DNA from: Tetracladium setigerum | Taxonomy: Eukaryota > Ascomycota > Leotiomycetes > Helotiales | DNA length: 64,000 bases | NCBI GenBank assembly: GCA_031472005.1 | Contig: PZJY01000004.1 | Span: 1,276,556 to 1,340,555 of the forward strand | Direction of reading: 5' to 3' | In this document: positions 22,601-34,665 of the stretch, one piece after another | Layout: each line of letters starts with the position of its first letter | How positions within the stretch are numbered: the stretch's first letter is position 1 | The notes under the pieces: generated by a model | What the model was told of the DNA's origin: nothing | Database searches by the model: none | What the model saw: the letters and a program-made list of their open reading frames with translations, nothing else | Program-made: the position numbers and the translations under genes

Positions 22601-24943
22601 TCGTTCTCATGATGAAGTAGGGCTTGAAATTCCACTTGAAATAATGGCGGGCCTCGGAGGAGTGCCAGTCGCAACTCAATATGCAGGTGGATTCGTTTTG
22701 AAAGGGCGATCCGTAATATTTGTTCCAGTAGAGAGGAGGGCTGATTCCGTTCTGTGGCACTTTATTCGAAAAGATCGCGGCCGGATCCGTTATAGCGACG
22801 TAGCAAGCCTCTGTAAAATGAAGCGCCTATCGGTTGGAGAGTTAAATGAAAAAGACCTACGATCCACCAGAGCCTTTCTTGGATGGTGCAAGAGCTCAGT
22901 CAACAATCTTGGTAAGCCATAATATGAAAGCTTCTGTTTTCCGGGAAGAGCCTCCCAGTGGAAGCTCTTGCTAAATTTCTCATAGGAACCAACCACATTA
23001 GCTACGAAAATGTTGGGTACTCCAAAGCCAATAAATCATCGAGATCAATGGTCAACATTACTGGTGGAAGTATTGGATTCAGCTACTTTGCGACAGGTAC
23101 TGTAACGTACTCTATCGGTAAACACAACGGTCCTTATACTGCTGAACGATCAAATTTCTACGAGGACACTCTTGATGATGCTCGACAGATTCATGTTGTA
23201 ATACAGGACATGGAACAAAGGCGGGCTTGGCAAACCAACGCCGAAAGAGCTATACTCCATATTATTATGCACCGCCAAGCAAAGGGTAGCTATAAGGTTG
23301 ATGGAAGCATCGTGGAGCTTCAAACTGCAGATCCTAGTGATCCATCATCCGTCCGAAAAGCTATGCTTGATAATGCCACCCGCATCATTGCCCAGGACCA
23401 ATGCATGAAGGAGAACAAGGTGCAAGCAAAGCTTTTCAAAGATGTCGTCGGCGAGCTTTATTATATTTTCGAAGGACTGGAGGCAAAAAGTGACGAGATT
23501 TCTATGCAAGGTATAGAGCTTGGGCTTGATTGGAGGAAGCATATTCAAGGCTACGAGTACATGGAAATTGTACAGAGGAAGCATAGGATGCAAATAAAGG
23601 AAGCAGAACTTCGAAAGACATGCGGCAACTGGCCCGAGTATGCGCGCGATATCAGCGCCGTCATTCTCTTCGGAACCAACTTCGGAGAGGTCTTTGAGCC
23701 TACTAACACAGCCCATCTCTGCCGGGCGATGAAACAAGCACCCACACAGAAGGACTACCTCATCATCGAACTCCAAACGCTTTCTGATTTATATACTGAA
23801 CACGGATGTCATGAAGACCAAAGTCAGATCACAGCAACAGGGATGCGGTGGCATCGCTCTCGGCAACTTTTTGAGTCTTGCGAGCGCTCTAAATCTCATG
23901 GCAGGGAAGTTGCGTGCAAATGCCAGCGAATTCAACAATTTGTACCAAAAGAATACTCTGGGTCAGTCACACTACCAGGAGCACTTCACTACTCGGGTGC
24001 GGTGATTTTTGGGCTGGGAAAGGCTTATTGGATGAGTGGATTCGCGAAATCACTGTCAAAGATACTAGAGAGTGAGCCAGAGGAATCAAAATTGGATGCC
24101 AATGCACCAGCACCTCTCACACTCGGGCGACATTATCCAACGAGAGGATTTGTTTCATCTACGAAGCGGGAATCCAAAATTCAAGAGCCAGATCACTTGA
24201 TCGAATCGTACCGCAGCAATGCTGTTTCTCAGGATGGAGCTTTCAAACCTGCAATCCCGAGAATGCGAGACACAACCCAGATTCCCACATCGGTGCCTCA
24301 AAGCTCCATCAGGCAACTGTCCCAGTACTCGTCCTCCTACAGTGATCATAGTAGCAACATAAGTAACAGAGAAACAGCCGCGGACACGGATTCAGGTTAT
24401 GTAACCCAATCAACCTCCACGTACGCAGCCCTCAAAGTAGTAAAACAAGCGAAGCACACCTCACTCGCCGTCTATGAAGGGTCAAAATCATCCAATGCTT
24501 TGTACAACACATGCCCAACAAATGGAACGAAACCATACTCAACTCCTGGGAGTAGCAGATCAACCTCACACCCTGAAGAGAAAATTGCTCCCCTTCTTTA
24601 CAGCGACATGGTAAAAAGGAAAACGAATGGTTCTGAACGGCCACCAGTACGCGAAAAAAGACAACCTGCCATGTTACATCCAATGGTGTCTGCTACCCAA
24701 GGAAGTGTTGCAACACGGACAATCTCCAACAAGTCAAAGGAAGGCGCCGCACTCCCGGAAGCTTGGAGTGATCAAACTCGTCATCAGAAGACAAACCCTT
24801 GCCTACAAAGAGATCCAAATCTTCGAGCAGCCGCCCTGGTGCCATCACCTGCTGCTCTGCCAATATTGAGTAATACGCATCAGCATCCTGGATTACGTCG
24901 CAAACCCAATTTCAGGAGTTTGAGTGACATGAACACAACATAG
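19670..24943 (+). CDS. Large protein of an unnamed, widespread fungal family (about 1,655 aa)
   Basis: Four exons: 19670-19754, 19810-20838, 21017-22911, 22986-24943. The reading frame needs one extra base near 20681-20690; with it the spliced length is 4,968 nt, an exact multiple of three. The N-terminal part has a basic coiled stretch (EEARRMKAASRRSS), two 40-residue tandem repeats ending in PNIQFG, and two RKSAQI(M/V)IK repeats. The middle carries a helical region, then a compact domain with LETQTITVNGTEDFIVTVG, GTCWNEVVGNSVIAANFPIP, GLEIPLEIMAGLGG, and VLWHFI. A following block has NITGGSIGFSYFATGTVTYS, a conserved GPY, and an RAWQTNAERAILHII segment. From memory this arrangement is common in Pezizomycotina proteins of unknown function, often in large paralogous sets. 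No enzyme motif is visible. The C-terminal 250 residues are Ser/Thr-rich and disordered. It is convergent with a HET gene. Confidence 0.8.
20281..20523 (+). repeat. Two tandem repeats of about 40 codons inside the large gene
   Basis: Starting at N(I)EPEIGKRK and D(I)KPEIDNRK respectively, two units each end in SPNIQFG. The nucleotide string CAAATATACAATTTGGC recurs 120 nt apart (20371 and 20491). The repeat is coding and in frame. Confidence 0.85.
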
Positions 24944-25606
24944 TCATGAGGTAGATTTTATAATCTCACTGACTCCAATCGAACGGAGACTAATTTCGAT
25001 TCAGTTCTCCGGGTCTGCCCCCCACGGGCAATGGCGGAGATGTATGCTTCTATTTTGAATTTGTGGCCCTTTTGTCTATATAAACTATATAAATTGAGCA
25101 TAGCATAGCGGGTTAGATGGAAATCAGGCGTTTTGGCAATTGGACAATGGAGGATTCTTTTTTTCAGTTTACAACTACTTGAATCTGGCATGTTTGTCTA
25201 CTCATGAATTGTATAGTATCCATACGAGGCGAGTCTATGTGATTTGATTAATTAGGAGATTCGGTTTGAGTTCTTGATACGTGGATAGAAGGTAGATCTA
25301 TGCAAGAGTTTTGATACGTTTCCGAGCCGGTCTCGATGGTGTATTGACACGATATAGTCGAGAGAATTGACGAGCATGCATGCATACGTGGATGGACTGA
25401 CAGGTCGTATGGGTTTGATTTATGTTGCAGTTCTGATAGCGCTCTCGAGAGATGATCTTTTGTGAAGTCTTCATTTGTATATAGTACGTGATGAATGGCA
25501 GTTCATAAATCATGATCTTGTGAATCCAGAAGTCCTCGATAGGTACTGCGCCATGATATTAAAATTGAGAGTTTCAGTGAGGCAGTAAGAGGCAGTGATA
25601 AGATCG
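24944..25606. other. Convergent 3' region between the large orphan gene and the HET gene
   Basis: AT-rich, no credible ORF. The two coding regions end 663 nt apart and face each other. Confidence 0.45.
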
Positions 25607-27859
25607 TTATAAAAGAGTGATAGTCTTCTGAGTCCACCCTTCGTAGAACATGGCATCGCGTATGGCGAAATGCAGCATTCCGCATCGATGGTATACTGGC
25701 AACACCTCTCCTTCACCCTCCCTCTTCTCATATAGTAATAAGGCGTGCATATATGTAGAAGAAGTTCGTCCCAAGAGGAAGCAAGTCAGGGAGTGCATGC
25801 CCCGCTGAACCTCTTTATTGAGTCGATCAATGTCGTCGATAGCAGGGTAGATGTGTTGATTGTAGTGCTTTTCCATCTCGGGGATCTCAAATACCATCGA
25901 CGACCTCTTGCCGTATGGATGGCGATTAGATGTCCCTTTGAGCCTGACACTTACTGATCGACACGCACCTTCAAGGACGAGTCGACCTGAAGAGAGCCGA
26001 CCCATTGTGTCAACATGAAAAGGTACCATTTCATATGAGACGAGTCTTTGCGATATCGAATTGGGTAGGAAGGTGCCTGCGTTGTCCCAGCTCTCCGTGG
26101 GATGGAAGAAAAAAGGCCCTCCTAGTAAAGAAGCAGTCCCTGATGGTATAGAAGCCCAACTCCAGGAGACTGGGGGCATTGAGTCGGGCTCCTTTAGTAA
26201 TGATGAAGAGCCGCCAGATTTTTTAAAGACTGAGCGGAGGACGGTTTGATTGACATCCTTCGGATACCCCCACCCAAGACCTCTGAATAGATCGCCCTTC
26301 CATAGACCACCTAGGTACTCATCGTTGACCAGCGCAGCAAACTCTCTTGCCAATCCGGACATGGCTGGTAGCGAGTCGGATTCGTAGGTTAGTTCACGAC
26401 GACGAAATTCCGTAATCAACTCGTACCAATCTAGATATAGCAAGGAAATAGGGATGTTTGTGTGGCCGATTCTTCCTATCATCTTCTTTTGGCTGGCTTT
26501 CCGCGCTGGCCCATTACCATGCTCCTTTAACTCGGGCATGTACCCGGCAACCCAACCTTCCGCATACCGCGCAGAATTACATTCCCAAAACACCTGATCA
26601 GAGTCGAAGTAGACGACTCTTGAACTCAGCATCTGTTCTTGTAGAACCCAGGCACGCTTTTGTAATGGTTCGCGCTGGTGGTTCCCATTAACTGGATGCC
26701 CTCCAGGATTCGAGGTCGCATGTAACCAGATATCTCGGGCACCGTCTGACTTTGCGAACAGTAGCTTGAAGGAATGTGGTTGTTCCTTAATGCGTGCTCC
26801 CAAGAAACCAGAGTAGCTATTTGGCGAATGCGCTGCAGCGATAGTGATCATTGCGTTCTTGTAGATATCTGCCATCTGCCTCGACTCAGTGGCCCAGTCG
26901 GACTCGCTATCTTGGAGAATGCAAAGTGAGTCGATCCACAGGTATTGAATGTTCAGAGATCTTGCCACTGTGATAGCATCTCTGAAGCTCTGTGGGAGAT
27001 CATCGATGGCGATTCCTTTCTCGTGTGATTGTTCGTTTTCCATGATCGTGGTCAGTGGCTTTTGCGTCGGATCTCCCCAGCAGTGACTCAATGTTGCATA
27101 TGATACGGACTGCTTGATGTGAAGACTTTTCGTAAGTCGAATGATTCCGGTCTCTCCTGGTACATTTACATCCAAGAGGCGTCGTGGGAGGTGACCATTC
27201 GAATTGCGAGCACAGCTAGCATGGCTGACCCTACACTTTTCGAGCTGCCTTGAGACGTACTCAAGTGACAGAGGAGATCCTCCACTCTCCCCGACAGGTC
27301 TCATTCTGATTCCGTCATCCCAGTCATTGGAGAGGTCTGTTTGATGTTAGCACAATCACGAGACAACATATGAGGAATCCACTCTACCATCTGTTAAGAT
27401 ATAAAATTTTATCATCATTCCTCCATCGGAGGATTCAAGAATGAGCCGATCCCCGCCGCCTAAGTTTTGTTCAAGAGGCTTCACCTCAAAGTCTCTATAC
27501 TCTCTCCTGATCTGAATTGATTCACTTCCACCAGAAATACCAAGGAAAAGATCATCCAGGTCCCTGTGAGCCTGACGAAGCTGGAATATTTCGTGCTCTA
27601 CATGCTTTATTACAGAAGAGTGAAGAAATCTACAACATGCGCACTTCTTGGCAGACTTCTCGAATTCTTTTAGGTTGCGTTTGAATGGGATGGATTTGGC
27701 GCGAGTGCGGAAGTCGACGTCCACGATTGGCAAGTCATACACTATCTTGTCGTCGGTGAATTTTGGAAGGAGGCCATTCTCTGGTCGAGTGATCTCTTTA
27801 CAGTCTTTGCAGTATTCTGATGATGATTGGGATTGATATTGAGATTGAGATTGGCCCAT
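25607..27859 (-). CDS. HET domain protein (heterokaryon incompatibility)
   Basis: Two exons (27859-27388 and 27336-25607) join across a 51-nt intron (GTAGAG...CAG) and encode 733 residues. Residues 20-150 form an N-terminal region with paired cysteines (CKDC and CACC), common ahead of fungal HET domains. The HET domain spans roughly residues 210-360 with its signature blocks: YATLSHCWGD, DLPQSFRDAITVARSLNIQY, YLWIDSLCILQDSESDW, and DIYKNAMITIAAAHS. HET domains trigger cell death when non-self is detected in hyphal fusion, and are related to TIR folds. The ATG at 27857-27859 begins MGQSQSQ; a start further upstream is possible. The C-terminal 350 residues have no recognised domain. The gene is tail-to-tail with the large orphan gene. 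Confidence 0.93.
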
Positions 27860-28124
27860 GATGAGTGAGAATGAGAATGGGTTTGGGATGGGAATTGAGG
27901 TTGCACGTTCGTTCCAACCGAGAGATAATATGCACCTGGTGAGCTGCCAACACTGCCGCCAAGTGGCGTCTGCAATCTGCCTACCGACAGGCACTCGGCA
28001 TGGCTTCATTGTGCTAAAGTAAGTTCCTACCTGTTTTCAATTGATATTAAAATACATTTATTTAACAACTTCAAGCTTTTCCTAGGTAAAGGTAGTTAGA
28101 TTATTCTCATAAATTTCGCGTTGT

Positions 28125-28245
28125 CTTTTTTGCTCACACGACACAACTGGACATTCTGCTTTAAGCTTGATCCCCCTCCTTCTCCAGCACCTTTCCCCCG
28201 GACTAAACTTCATACTAACATAATTCACACAATGCCTCTCACCCA
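28125..28245 (-). repeat. Degenerate duplicate of the 3' end of the MsrB gene
   Basis: The stretch from about 28125 to 28255 repeats about 28272-28400, the last coding bases and 3' end of MsrB. Shared strings include CTTCTCCA, CACACAATGCCTCTCA and GCGTGGCATATC. Most differences read as C-to-T or G-to-A from the coding copy to this one. It has no complete reading frame. Confidence 0.8.
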
Positions 28246-28305
28246 TAAGCGTGGCATATCTCGCACTATCTTATTCGCTTTCATAGCACGACTGGACAAT
28301 CTGCC

Positions 28306-29000
28306 CTAAGCCTTGCTCTCCTTCTCCACCACCTTATCCTCCGGACTGAACTTCATACTGACACTATTCACACAATGCCTCTCATCCGTAGGCGTGGCAT
28401 ATCCCTCCCCCTTGAACACATGTCCCAAATGCCCCCCACAATTCGAACAGACAATCTCAGTCCTCTCCATGCCAAAGGTTCGATCGGTATGTCTCGTCAC
28501 GGCACCAGGGATGTTATCGAAGTAGGCAGGCCATCCGCATCCTGATTTGAACTTGTGGTTGGCCTTGTAGAGAGGAGCGTCACAGCCGGCGCAGGTGTAG
28601 ACACCGGTGTCTGGGGAGTGCTTGTCGTATTTGCCGCTGCCTGGGGCTTCGGTGCCTTGTTTTCTAAGGACTCGGAATTGTTCTGGTGGATGTTAGTATT
28701 GCGAATGGATAGAGTGACATGGGAGGAATGTGAGGAGGTAGATTACGGACCTTTGGAGAGAACAGCTTGCCACTCCTCGTCGGTCTTTTGGACAGGGTAA
28801 GACATCTTGGGAGTGCTGCTGCTGCTGCTGTTGGTGCTGAACAAGCTGGATAGGAAGGGGATAGTCGGCATAGACTTGATGATGGCTCCTCGACTGGGTG
28901 CTTGAATGCTTTGGAATGGGAGTTGTGCGGAAGCTCGAGAAGTGTAGTTGGTGAAGGCGTAGAATGTGCGGATGATGGTTGGGAAAGTAGGGAAGCGCAT
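28306..29000 (-). CDS. msrB: Peptide methionine-(R)-S-oxide reductase (MsrB)
   Basis: Repairs the R-epimer of methionine sulfoxide in oxidised proteins. Two exons (29000-28751 and 28682-28306) give 208 residues; the donor is GT but followed by CCGT, which is atypical, yet the junction AVLSKEQFRVLRKQGTE is exactly that of MsrB. Zinc-binding CxxC pairs are CAGC and CSNC. The catalytic cysteine is in RHCVNSVSMKF. GSGKYD, CGWPAYFD and GHVFKGEG are further family motifs. The first 65 residues before MSYPVQKTDEEWQ are basic and Ser-rich, which suits a mitochondrial presequence; initiation at that inner methionine would give a cytosolic form. Its 3' end is duplicated just downstream. Confidence 0.93.
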
Positions 29001-29503
29001 AGAGGGGAATGGGAGGGGATTATATAGAAAATCGGATGAATTGAGGCGGAAGGAAGCTGACGAGTGAGAAACAAGTTTGGTGTTTTAGAAACGTGGAGTT
29101 TGGAATACTTTTTGCTGCTTAGATTGAGGCTGGGATGCAGTATTTCAAATTGGTTCAGATAAAGATAAATATACTTCTAACAAACATCTCAGCATCTCCC
29201 CCGCCAGCCGCCACAGCCAGAGTCGACGACATCATAGACAGCCGAAGACCCTAGCTCGCTGTTGATAGGCTGCGGCGATTGGGGGGATGTGGAATTAAGG
29301 TGCCTAGATTGAGCACTCGGCCCTCCACTCCAAGCCTCCAAGGTGACAACCATTCACTCGCACTCACCAAAGAAGACAGACACACTTGACCACGCACTTC
29401 CAAACTACCCGAAACTTGATTGCTCAACAACGACAACAACCACAACCACTTCACCTCGGTGAATATTTTCTTTTGCTATTGATTACACATCTACACATCC
29501 ACG
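29001..29503. promoter_or_regulatory. Divergent upstream region of MsrB and the ArfGAP gene
   Basis: About 0.5 kb separates the two start codons. The right side is CA-rich leader (CAACAACGACAACAACCACAACC). No single element can be named. Confidence 0.4.
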
Positions 29504-31335
29504 ATGTCGCGGAGAGCCCCCAACCCGGCCGCAGAACGCGCTGCGCAAAACGCCGTCACCATCAAGAGTTTATTGAAATTGGAGGGGAACAAGACCTGTG
29601 CGGATTGCAAGAGGAACAAGCGTGAGCAAGAAGGACCCTCACCGTAAGATACTTGGGGCAACAAATACTGACTTGCAACTTCGCAGATCCAAGATGGGCA
29701 AGCTGGAACTTGGGCATCTTTATCTGCATCCGATGTTCGGGCATTCATAGGGGGATGGGAACACATATCAGCCGAGTCAAATCTGTCGACCTCGATGCCT
29801 GGACCGACGAGCAACTGCAGAGTGTGTTGGTTTGGGGCAATGCGAGAGCGAACAAGTACTGGGAAGCAAAGTTGGCACCTGGGCATGTGCCGTCGGAATC
29901 CAAGATTGAGAACTTCATCAAGACCAAGTACGATTCGAAAAGATGGGTTATGGAGGGCCCCATACCCGATCCTTCGACCCTCGACGCTGACGGAGATGAC
30001 GATGTGCCACTGAGTTTGGTCAAGGAAAAGCATGCTATCGAGCGATCAGCTTCGCAGAGGATGGCCGGTATTCCCCAAACGACTTCCACACCGTCTCCAG
30101 GCCCGTCACACGTTAGGAGAGCACCGCAACAAGATCTCTTTGCCGATGAAGCTCGACAGGCTCCACGAGCAAGCAGTGCTGCGCCGGTTCCCACAAGACC
30201 TCCACCAAAAAGTGAACCTGCTCCTCCGAAACAGACCAAGCCAGCCGATTCGTTATTGGGATTGGATTTCTTTGGGACTGAGGCGCCTGTGCAGAACAGA
30301 CCTTCCAGCGCAGCACCAACTCCTGGCGCTCAATCGAGACCGGATTTGAAGCAATCTATTCTGTCCTTGTATGCCTCGGCTCCACGACCACAAGCGCAGC
30401 AACAGCAGACACACAACTCCCAAGGCTCTTTTGGTGGTATGCAATCGCCCCCACTTCAGCAACAGCAGCAAGGAGGATATGGTGGTATGCAATCCCCCCC
30501 AGTCCAACAGCAGACACAATCAGCATTTGGAGGGATGAATGATGCTTTTGGAGGACTAAGCTTCTCCAATCCTTCATCTCCGCCAGTGCAAGCCCAACCC
30601 AAACAATCTGCTTTCTCAGGCCTCGGCAATCTATCAAGCCATACCCGTAATCCTTCTCAAAACAAACCCCAGCAAAACCTAAGTGGAGGCAGTTTCTTCG
30701 ACACAAAACCTATTCAACCTTCTCAAAAGTCACCTCCACCACAACCATCAAGGGGGTTCAGTTCTTCCAGTGGATTTGGAGACTTTGGATCTTCGCCTGG
30801 AATGTCACCTGCTCCCGCTGCTTCAAGTTCGGGTATGGCTGATCTTTTTGATTTCGCTTCGCCAGCTCAGAACACTGCACCAAAGCAGACCATCGCATCG
30901 CCAGTGATGACATCTCCCAAGCAATCGTCCGTCTTTAATTTGTCGCAACCAGCAGCACCACCAAAGCCTCAGGTACCAGTCCAGTCAAATGCTGGAGACT
31001 GGTCTAATAGTGATCCCTGGGGTTCCAATGATGCCTGGAGCACAGCAAAGACGAGCCCAGTCGTTGCTCAGCGAGCACCGCCTGCTCAAACCAGTGCCGC
31101 AAACTTTGGATGGGGCAGCAGTGGCAACTCCTTGGCTTCACAAAGCATTGTACCAGGCGGAAACGGTGGCTTTACTTCTCCGCAATCCTCGGTTCAGCAG
31201 CCCAAGGTTAGTGCAGATGATGATTTTGGTGGCTGGAGCAGCGCAGCGCCAGTAACTCCCGCATCAAATACACAATCTAAGCCAGCTGGTGGGTTCGGGG
31301 CGAGTGAGGATCTATTCTCAAATGTGTGGCAGTAG
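29504..31335 (+). CDS. age2: ArfGAP domain protein, AGE2/SMAP type
   Basis: GTPase-activating protein for ARF small GTPases in vesicle traffic. Two exons (29504-29621 and 29687-31335) encode 588 residues. The ArfGAP zinc finger is at residues 25-60 (CADCKRNKHPRWASWNLG, then CIRCSGIHRGMGTH), with the catalytic arginine in IHR. Downstream VKSVDLDAWTDEQL and FIKTKYDSKRWVM are typical of the AGE2/SMAP branch. From residue 165 the chain is disordered, rich in Gln, Pro and Ser, with repeated GGMQSPP(L/V)QQQ units and Trp motifs near the end (DPWGSNDAW; NFGWGSSGNS) that could bind coat adaptors. AGE2 is the best match by domain layout. Confidence 0.93.
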
Positions 31336-31838
31336 ACAGGTTATTCTTTCTGGGTAGGTAGAGCATATGACTTGGTTGGGAGAGAGGTTGGGAGGGGGAA
31401 AGAGCATTCATGAGATTCAGGCCAGCAGCAATGTATTTTGCCGACAGTACATGTAGTACAGGGAATGATGGAGGCGAAAATCAAAAATTAGAATAGAGCA
31501 TGCCATAGCGTTGTTTTTTGACCACAATAGGAGGTATATTTGCCTTGCCTTGCTCCTGCCTTCCACCGCCCAATAACGCCATTGCTATGCTTTCAGATGT
31601 GCAAATCTCGTACAGTACAATATCCTACCTGCTTCTCTTTCTCTACCATGTCAAACCCCATCCATCTTCTGAGCCTCCATCTAGTCTTCAATCTCCCTCG
31701 CTGCTGCATATATATAAATTCAATCCGTCCTATCCATCTATCCAGTACCATCGCAACGCATCGCAACGCACCCCGTCCTCCCCTCCCATGCCCATCCAGC
31801 AGATCCCTCCCTCTCCCCCTTCCCTCTTCATCCAGCCC
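31336..31838. other. Convergent 3' region
   Basis: Between the ArfGAP and SNARE 3' ends. Holds a duplicated decamer-like run (CATCGCAACG, about 31749-31769). No gene seen. Confidence 0.4.
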
Positions 31839-32241
31839 TCAAACAAACAAACCCCAAATAAACCACAACACCAAAACCGTCCCAATAATCATCCCACTCA
31901 ACTTCAAAACAGCAACTTTATTCCCACTCGCCGCCATCCTGCCCAATCTCGTCGCTGATCCCTTGAGGTTCGTGCTCATTGAAGAGAAGGTATCTGACTG
32001 TTCACGGGCGCGCACATTTTGTGTTAGTTTTCTTGTTCCCTCACGCTTTCATCCAAGGGAGGAAGGGAAGGAGAGAGCGCATAGGTAAAGTGAGGGTAAA
32101 ACCTACAGTATTATCAATGACGTCCTGCGCCCTCGCATTATCATAGATATCAACCGTGACGCCCCTCAACGCCGTTACTTTCGCGGAGAGTTCCGAAAGG
32201 CGAGAGTTGTTCTGGCGCTCGCGTTCGTAGGCGTCTGACAT
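31839..32241 (-). CDS. SFT1: Golgi Qc-SNARE, SFT1/BET1 type
   Basis: A small tail-anchored SNARE of 97 residues from two exons (32241-32107 and 31997-31839), with a 109-nt intron. The SNARE helix runs from NNSRLSELSAKVTALRG to NLKGSATRLGRMA, and a single membrane helix (VLKLSGMIIGTVLVLWFIW) ends the protein three residues before the stop. Layout, size and the motif VTxxRxxxxDIYDNA fit SFT1-type Qc-SNAREs of intra-Golgi retrograde traffic better than Bet1. The position equivalent to the central glutamine appears to be Asn in VIDNTSD; alignment by eye. Divergent from the YSC84-type gene. Confidence 0.88.
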
Positions 32242-33167
32242 TTTGTCTATTGTTGGCTTTTTGGCTTATTACTTATGGGTTTTGTCTTTAATCTGCGCTG
32301 CTTTTGCTTCGGCTTTGGGCTTTGGGAGGGAGTGATCTCTCTCTTGCGGACGGAAGTGTCGTCTTGTATGTAAGCCAGCTGTATACCGATGGAACACGAG
32401 ATGTCGATTTCGAGCCTCCTCCACGACGGTCTTTGTCGGGTAGGGTCAGGTAAGGTAAGGTAAGGTAGGGGAGGGAGGTGGTGTCGTGCTCGCCTCCTCT
32501 GTGCAGCAGATCTTGGCTAGGGTGTTTGGGGTGTGGCGAGGTAGATAGGTGCTGTAGCGAAGTTTATGTTCTATTATTTGCTCCTCGGCCTGCTGCTCTT
32601 CCACTGCCGTTATTGTTGTTGCGTGTGCAAAAAGCCGCGAGTTGCGATTGCGTAGTAGATAGTGTAAGGGGATTGATGATCGGGTGGTTGGATGGATGGA
32701 TGTCGTCGGTAATGTTGGCGCCCCCTGGGGTTAGTTGTCCGCGAATTCGCTCACTCAGCCACACTGAATGATCCATGCCCCTTCTCCCCCAAGCTCTCTC
32801 CGGACTTTTTAAAAATGTCAGCCGCCCTTCGTCATCGTCGTTGGCTGCTACTTTGCTTCTGCTGTCAGACTTTACTTATCTCTCATCCTCTCCCAAATCA
32901 AATATATTCCTATTCTCTTCACCTGGAATATTCAGGAGCATTATCTTAACACAACTCTAGCAGATATATCGCAATAGCATCCAACTCTTCCCGCATCTCC
33001 CCAGCATTCCAGTAGCCTGGTCTCTTTTTGGATAACACGACGGCCGAACCGCCGAGATACCCCACCAAGACTGTAGGTAAGAAGGCTCGGCGACAACTGA
33101 CGACCTCCTCATTACGCATTGCTGTTCCCTTCGTTCTTCCTGAACAGTAAAGGACACATCCGCAAGA
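32242..33167. promoter_or_regulatory. Divergent upstream region of the SNARE and YSC84-type genes
   Basis: About 0.9 kb. Contains a GGTAA pentamer repeat (about 32453-32470) and GGAT units near 32690-32701. No credible ORF. Confidence 0.4.
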
Positions 33168-34665
33168 ATGGGAATCAACAATCCTCTCCCGTCGTCTATG
33201 GCGTGTAAGTGTTTGCGACCTCGCTTCTAATGAAGAGAACGCGCGCTGATGTATAGAATCCCCCACTACAGCGGAATGTAAGAAGTGCAGTAAGATTCTG
33301 GCCTCTTTCATTGATCCCAGACAGTCCTTTGGGCCAGATAAGATCATTCCCCCACATGTTCTTGCAAACGCAAAGGTATCTTCACTTTCCCCAAGCTCCC
33401 AGCGAGCCCTCTCTCCGTATACCCAAGCTCTCCCGAGTAACCCGAGGCTGACCGACCATCACAGGGACTCGCGATCCTCACCGTCATAAAAGCCGGGTTC
33501 CTAGGCTCAGCGCGTTACGGAAATGGAGTGGTAGTTGCCCGTCTGTCGGATGGCTCCTGGAGCGCACCCTCAGCAATTGGAACCGGCGGCGCAGGATTCG
33601 GCGGACAAATCGGTTTTGAACTAACGGATTTTGTCTTCATCCTCAACGACGCGGCGGCAGTGCGTACATTCTCACAACAGGGGTCAATCACACTCGGTGG
33701 AAATGTTTCTATTGCCGCAGGGCCCGTAGGACGAAATGCCGAAGCGGCTGGCGCGGCGAGTCTGAAGGGTGTTGCTGGCATTTTCAGTTACAGCAAGACG
33801 AAGGGATTGTTTGCTGGTGTGAGTTTGGAGGGTTCGGCAATCATCGAGAGGAGAGATGCGAATGAGAAGCTTTACGGGCAGAGATTCACCGCGAGGCAAT
33901 TGCTAGAAGGTGCAGTACGACCACCGCCGGCAGCACAACCACTCATGAACATCCTCAACTCAAGAGTATTCGCTGGAAACTCAGCAAATGGAGACTCCAC
34001 TTACAACGACATTCCCGTCTACGACGACCGTCACGATGATGTAGTGTGGGAAGGTCGCAGAGGAAGCGCATATGGAGAAGGCATCAGCCGTAGCCGCACT
34101 GGGAGTGTAAATGAGCACAGTTTCGGTAACAGGGACAGAGAAAGAGACAGAGACAACTTCCAAACCAACGACTACGGCTTCGCCGAGACGCGGCCGAAAC
34201 GTGCGAGCACGTGGGCAGACGATATCTACGATCGCACGCCTACGGGTAGCACTGCTCGGGTCAACAGCAATCGCACAGGCGCATCTGGATTCGACGACGA
34301 CTATGTGTACTCTGACAATCCTAGACGGAGTCCAACGGGCACAGTTGTAACAAACAGAACGGGATCGGGGCCCGGAAGGCCAGCAGCACCGAAGCCGCTG
34401 TTTAGGAGTAAGACTGGCTCATTGAGGAGTAACGAGGCTGTGGCTTTGTTTACATTTGATGCGGACCAGCCCGGTGATTTGGGATTCAAGAAGGGTGATA
34501 TTATAACAGTTACGAAAAAGACTGATAGCACGAATGATTGGTGGTATGTTCATCTCATATTTTGGAGGCCTTCCGGAAATTATTACTAATAATACAAACA
34601 GGACTGGCATCATTGGAACCAGAACCGGCATCTTCCCAAGCAACTACGTCGAGATGAAGCCTTAG
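33168..34665 (+). CDS. YSC84/LSB3-type SYLF and SH3 domain protein
   Basis: Actin- and lipid-binding adaptor of endocytic patches. Four exons (33168-33204, 33272-33375, 33465-34543, 34602-34665) give 427 residues. The N-terminus MGINNPLPSS and the following C-x-x-C (SECKKC) are typical of the family. The SYLF domain fills residues 10-230 (GLAILTVIKAGFLGSARYG; TDFVFILNDAAAVRTF; FAGVSLEGSAIIER). A disordered Arg/Asp-rich linker follows. The C-terminal SH3 domain has ALFTFDA, the DLGFKKGD acidic loop, the NDWW tryptophan pair across intron 3, and GIFPSNYVE. The SYLF domain bundles actin and binds phosphoinositides in known relatives; SH3 links to Las17/WASP. Intact; the intron 2-4 junctions all restore family sequence. 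Confidence 0.93.
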
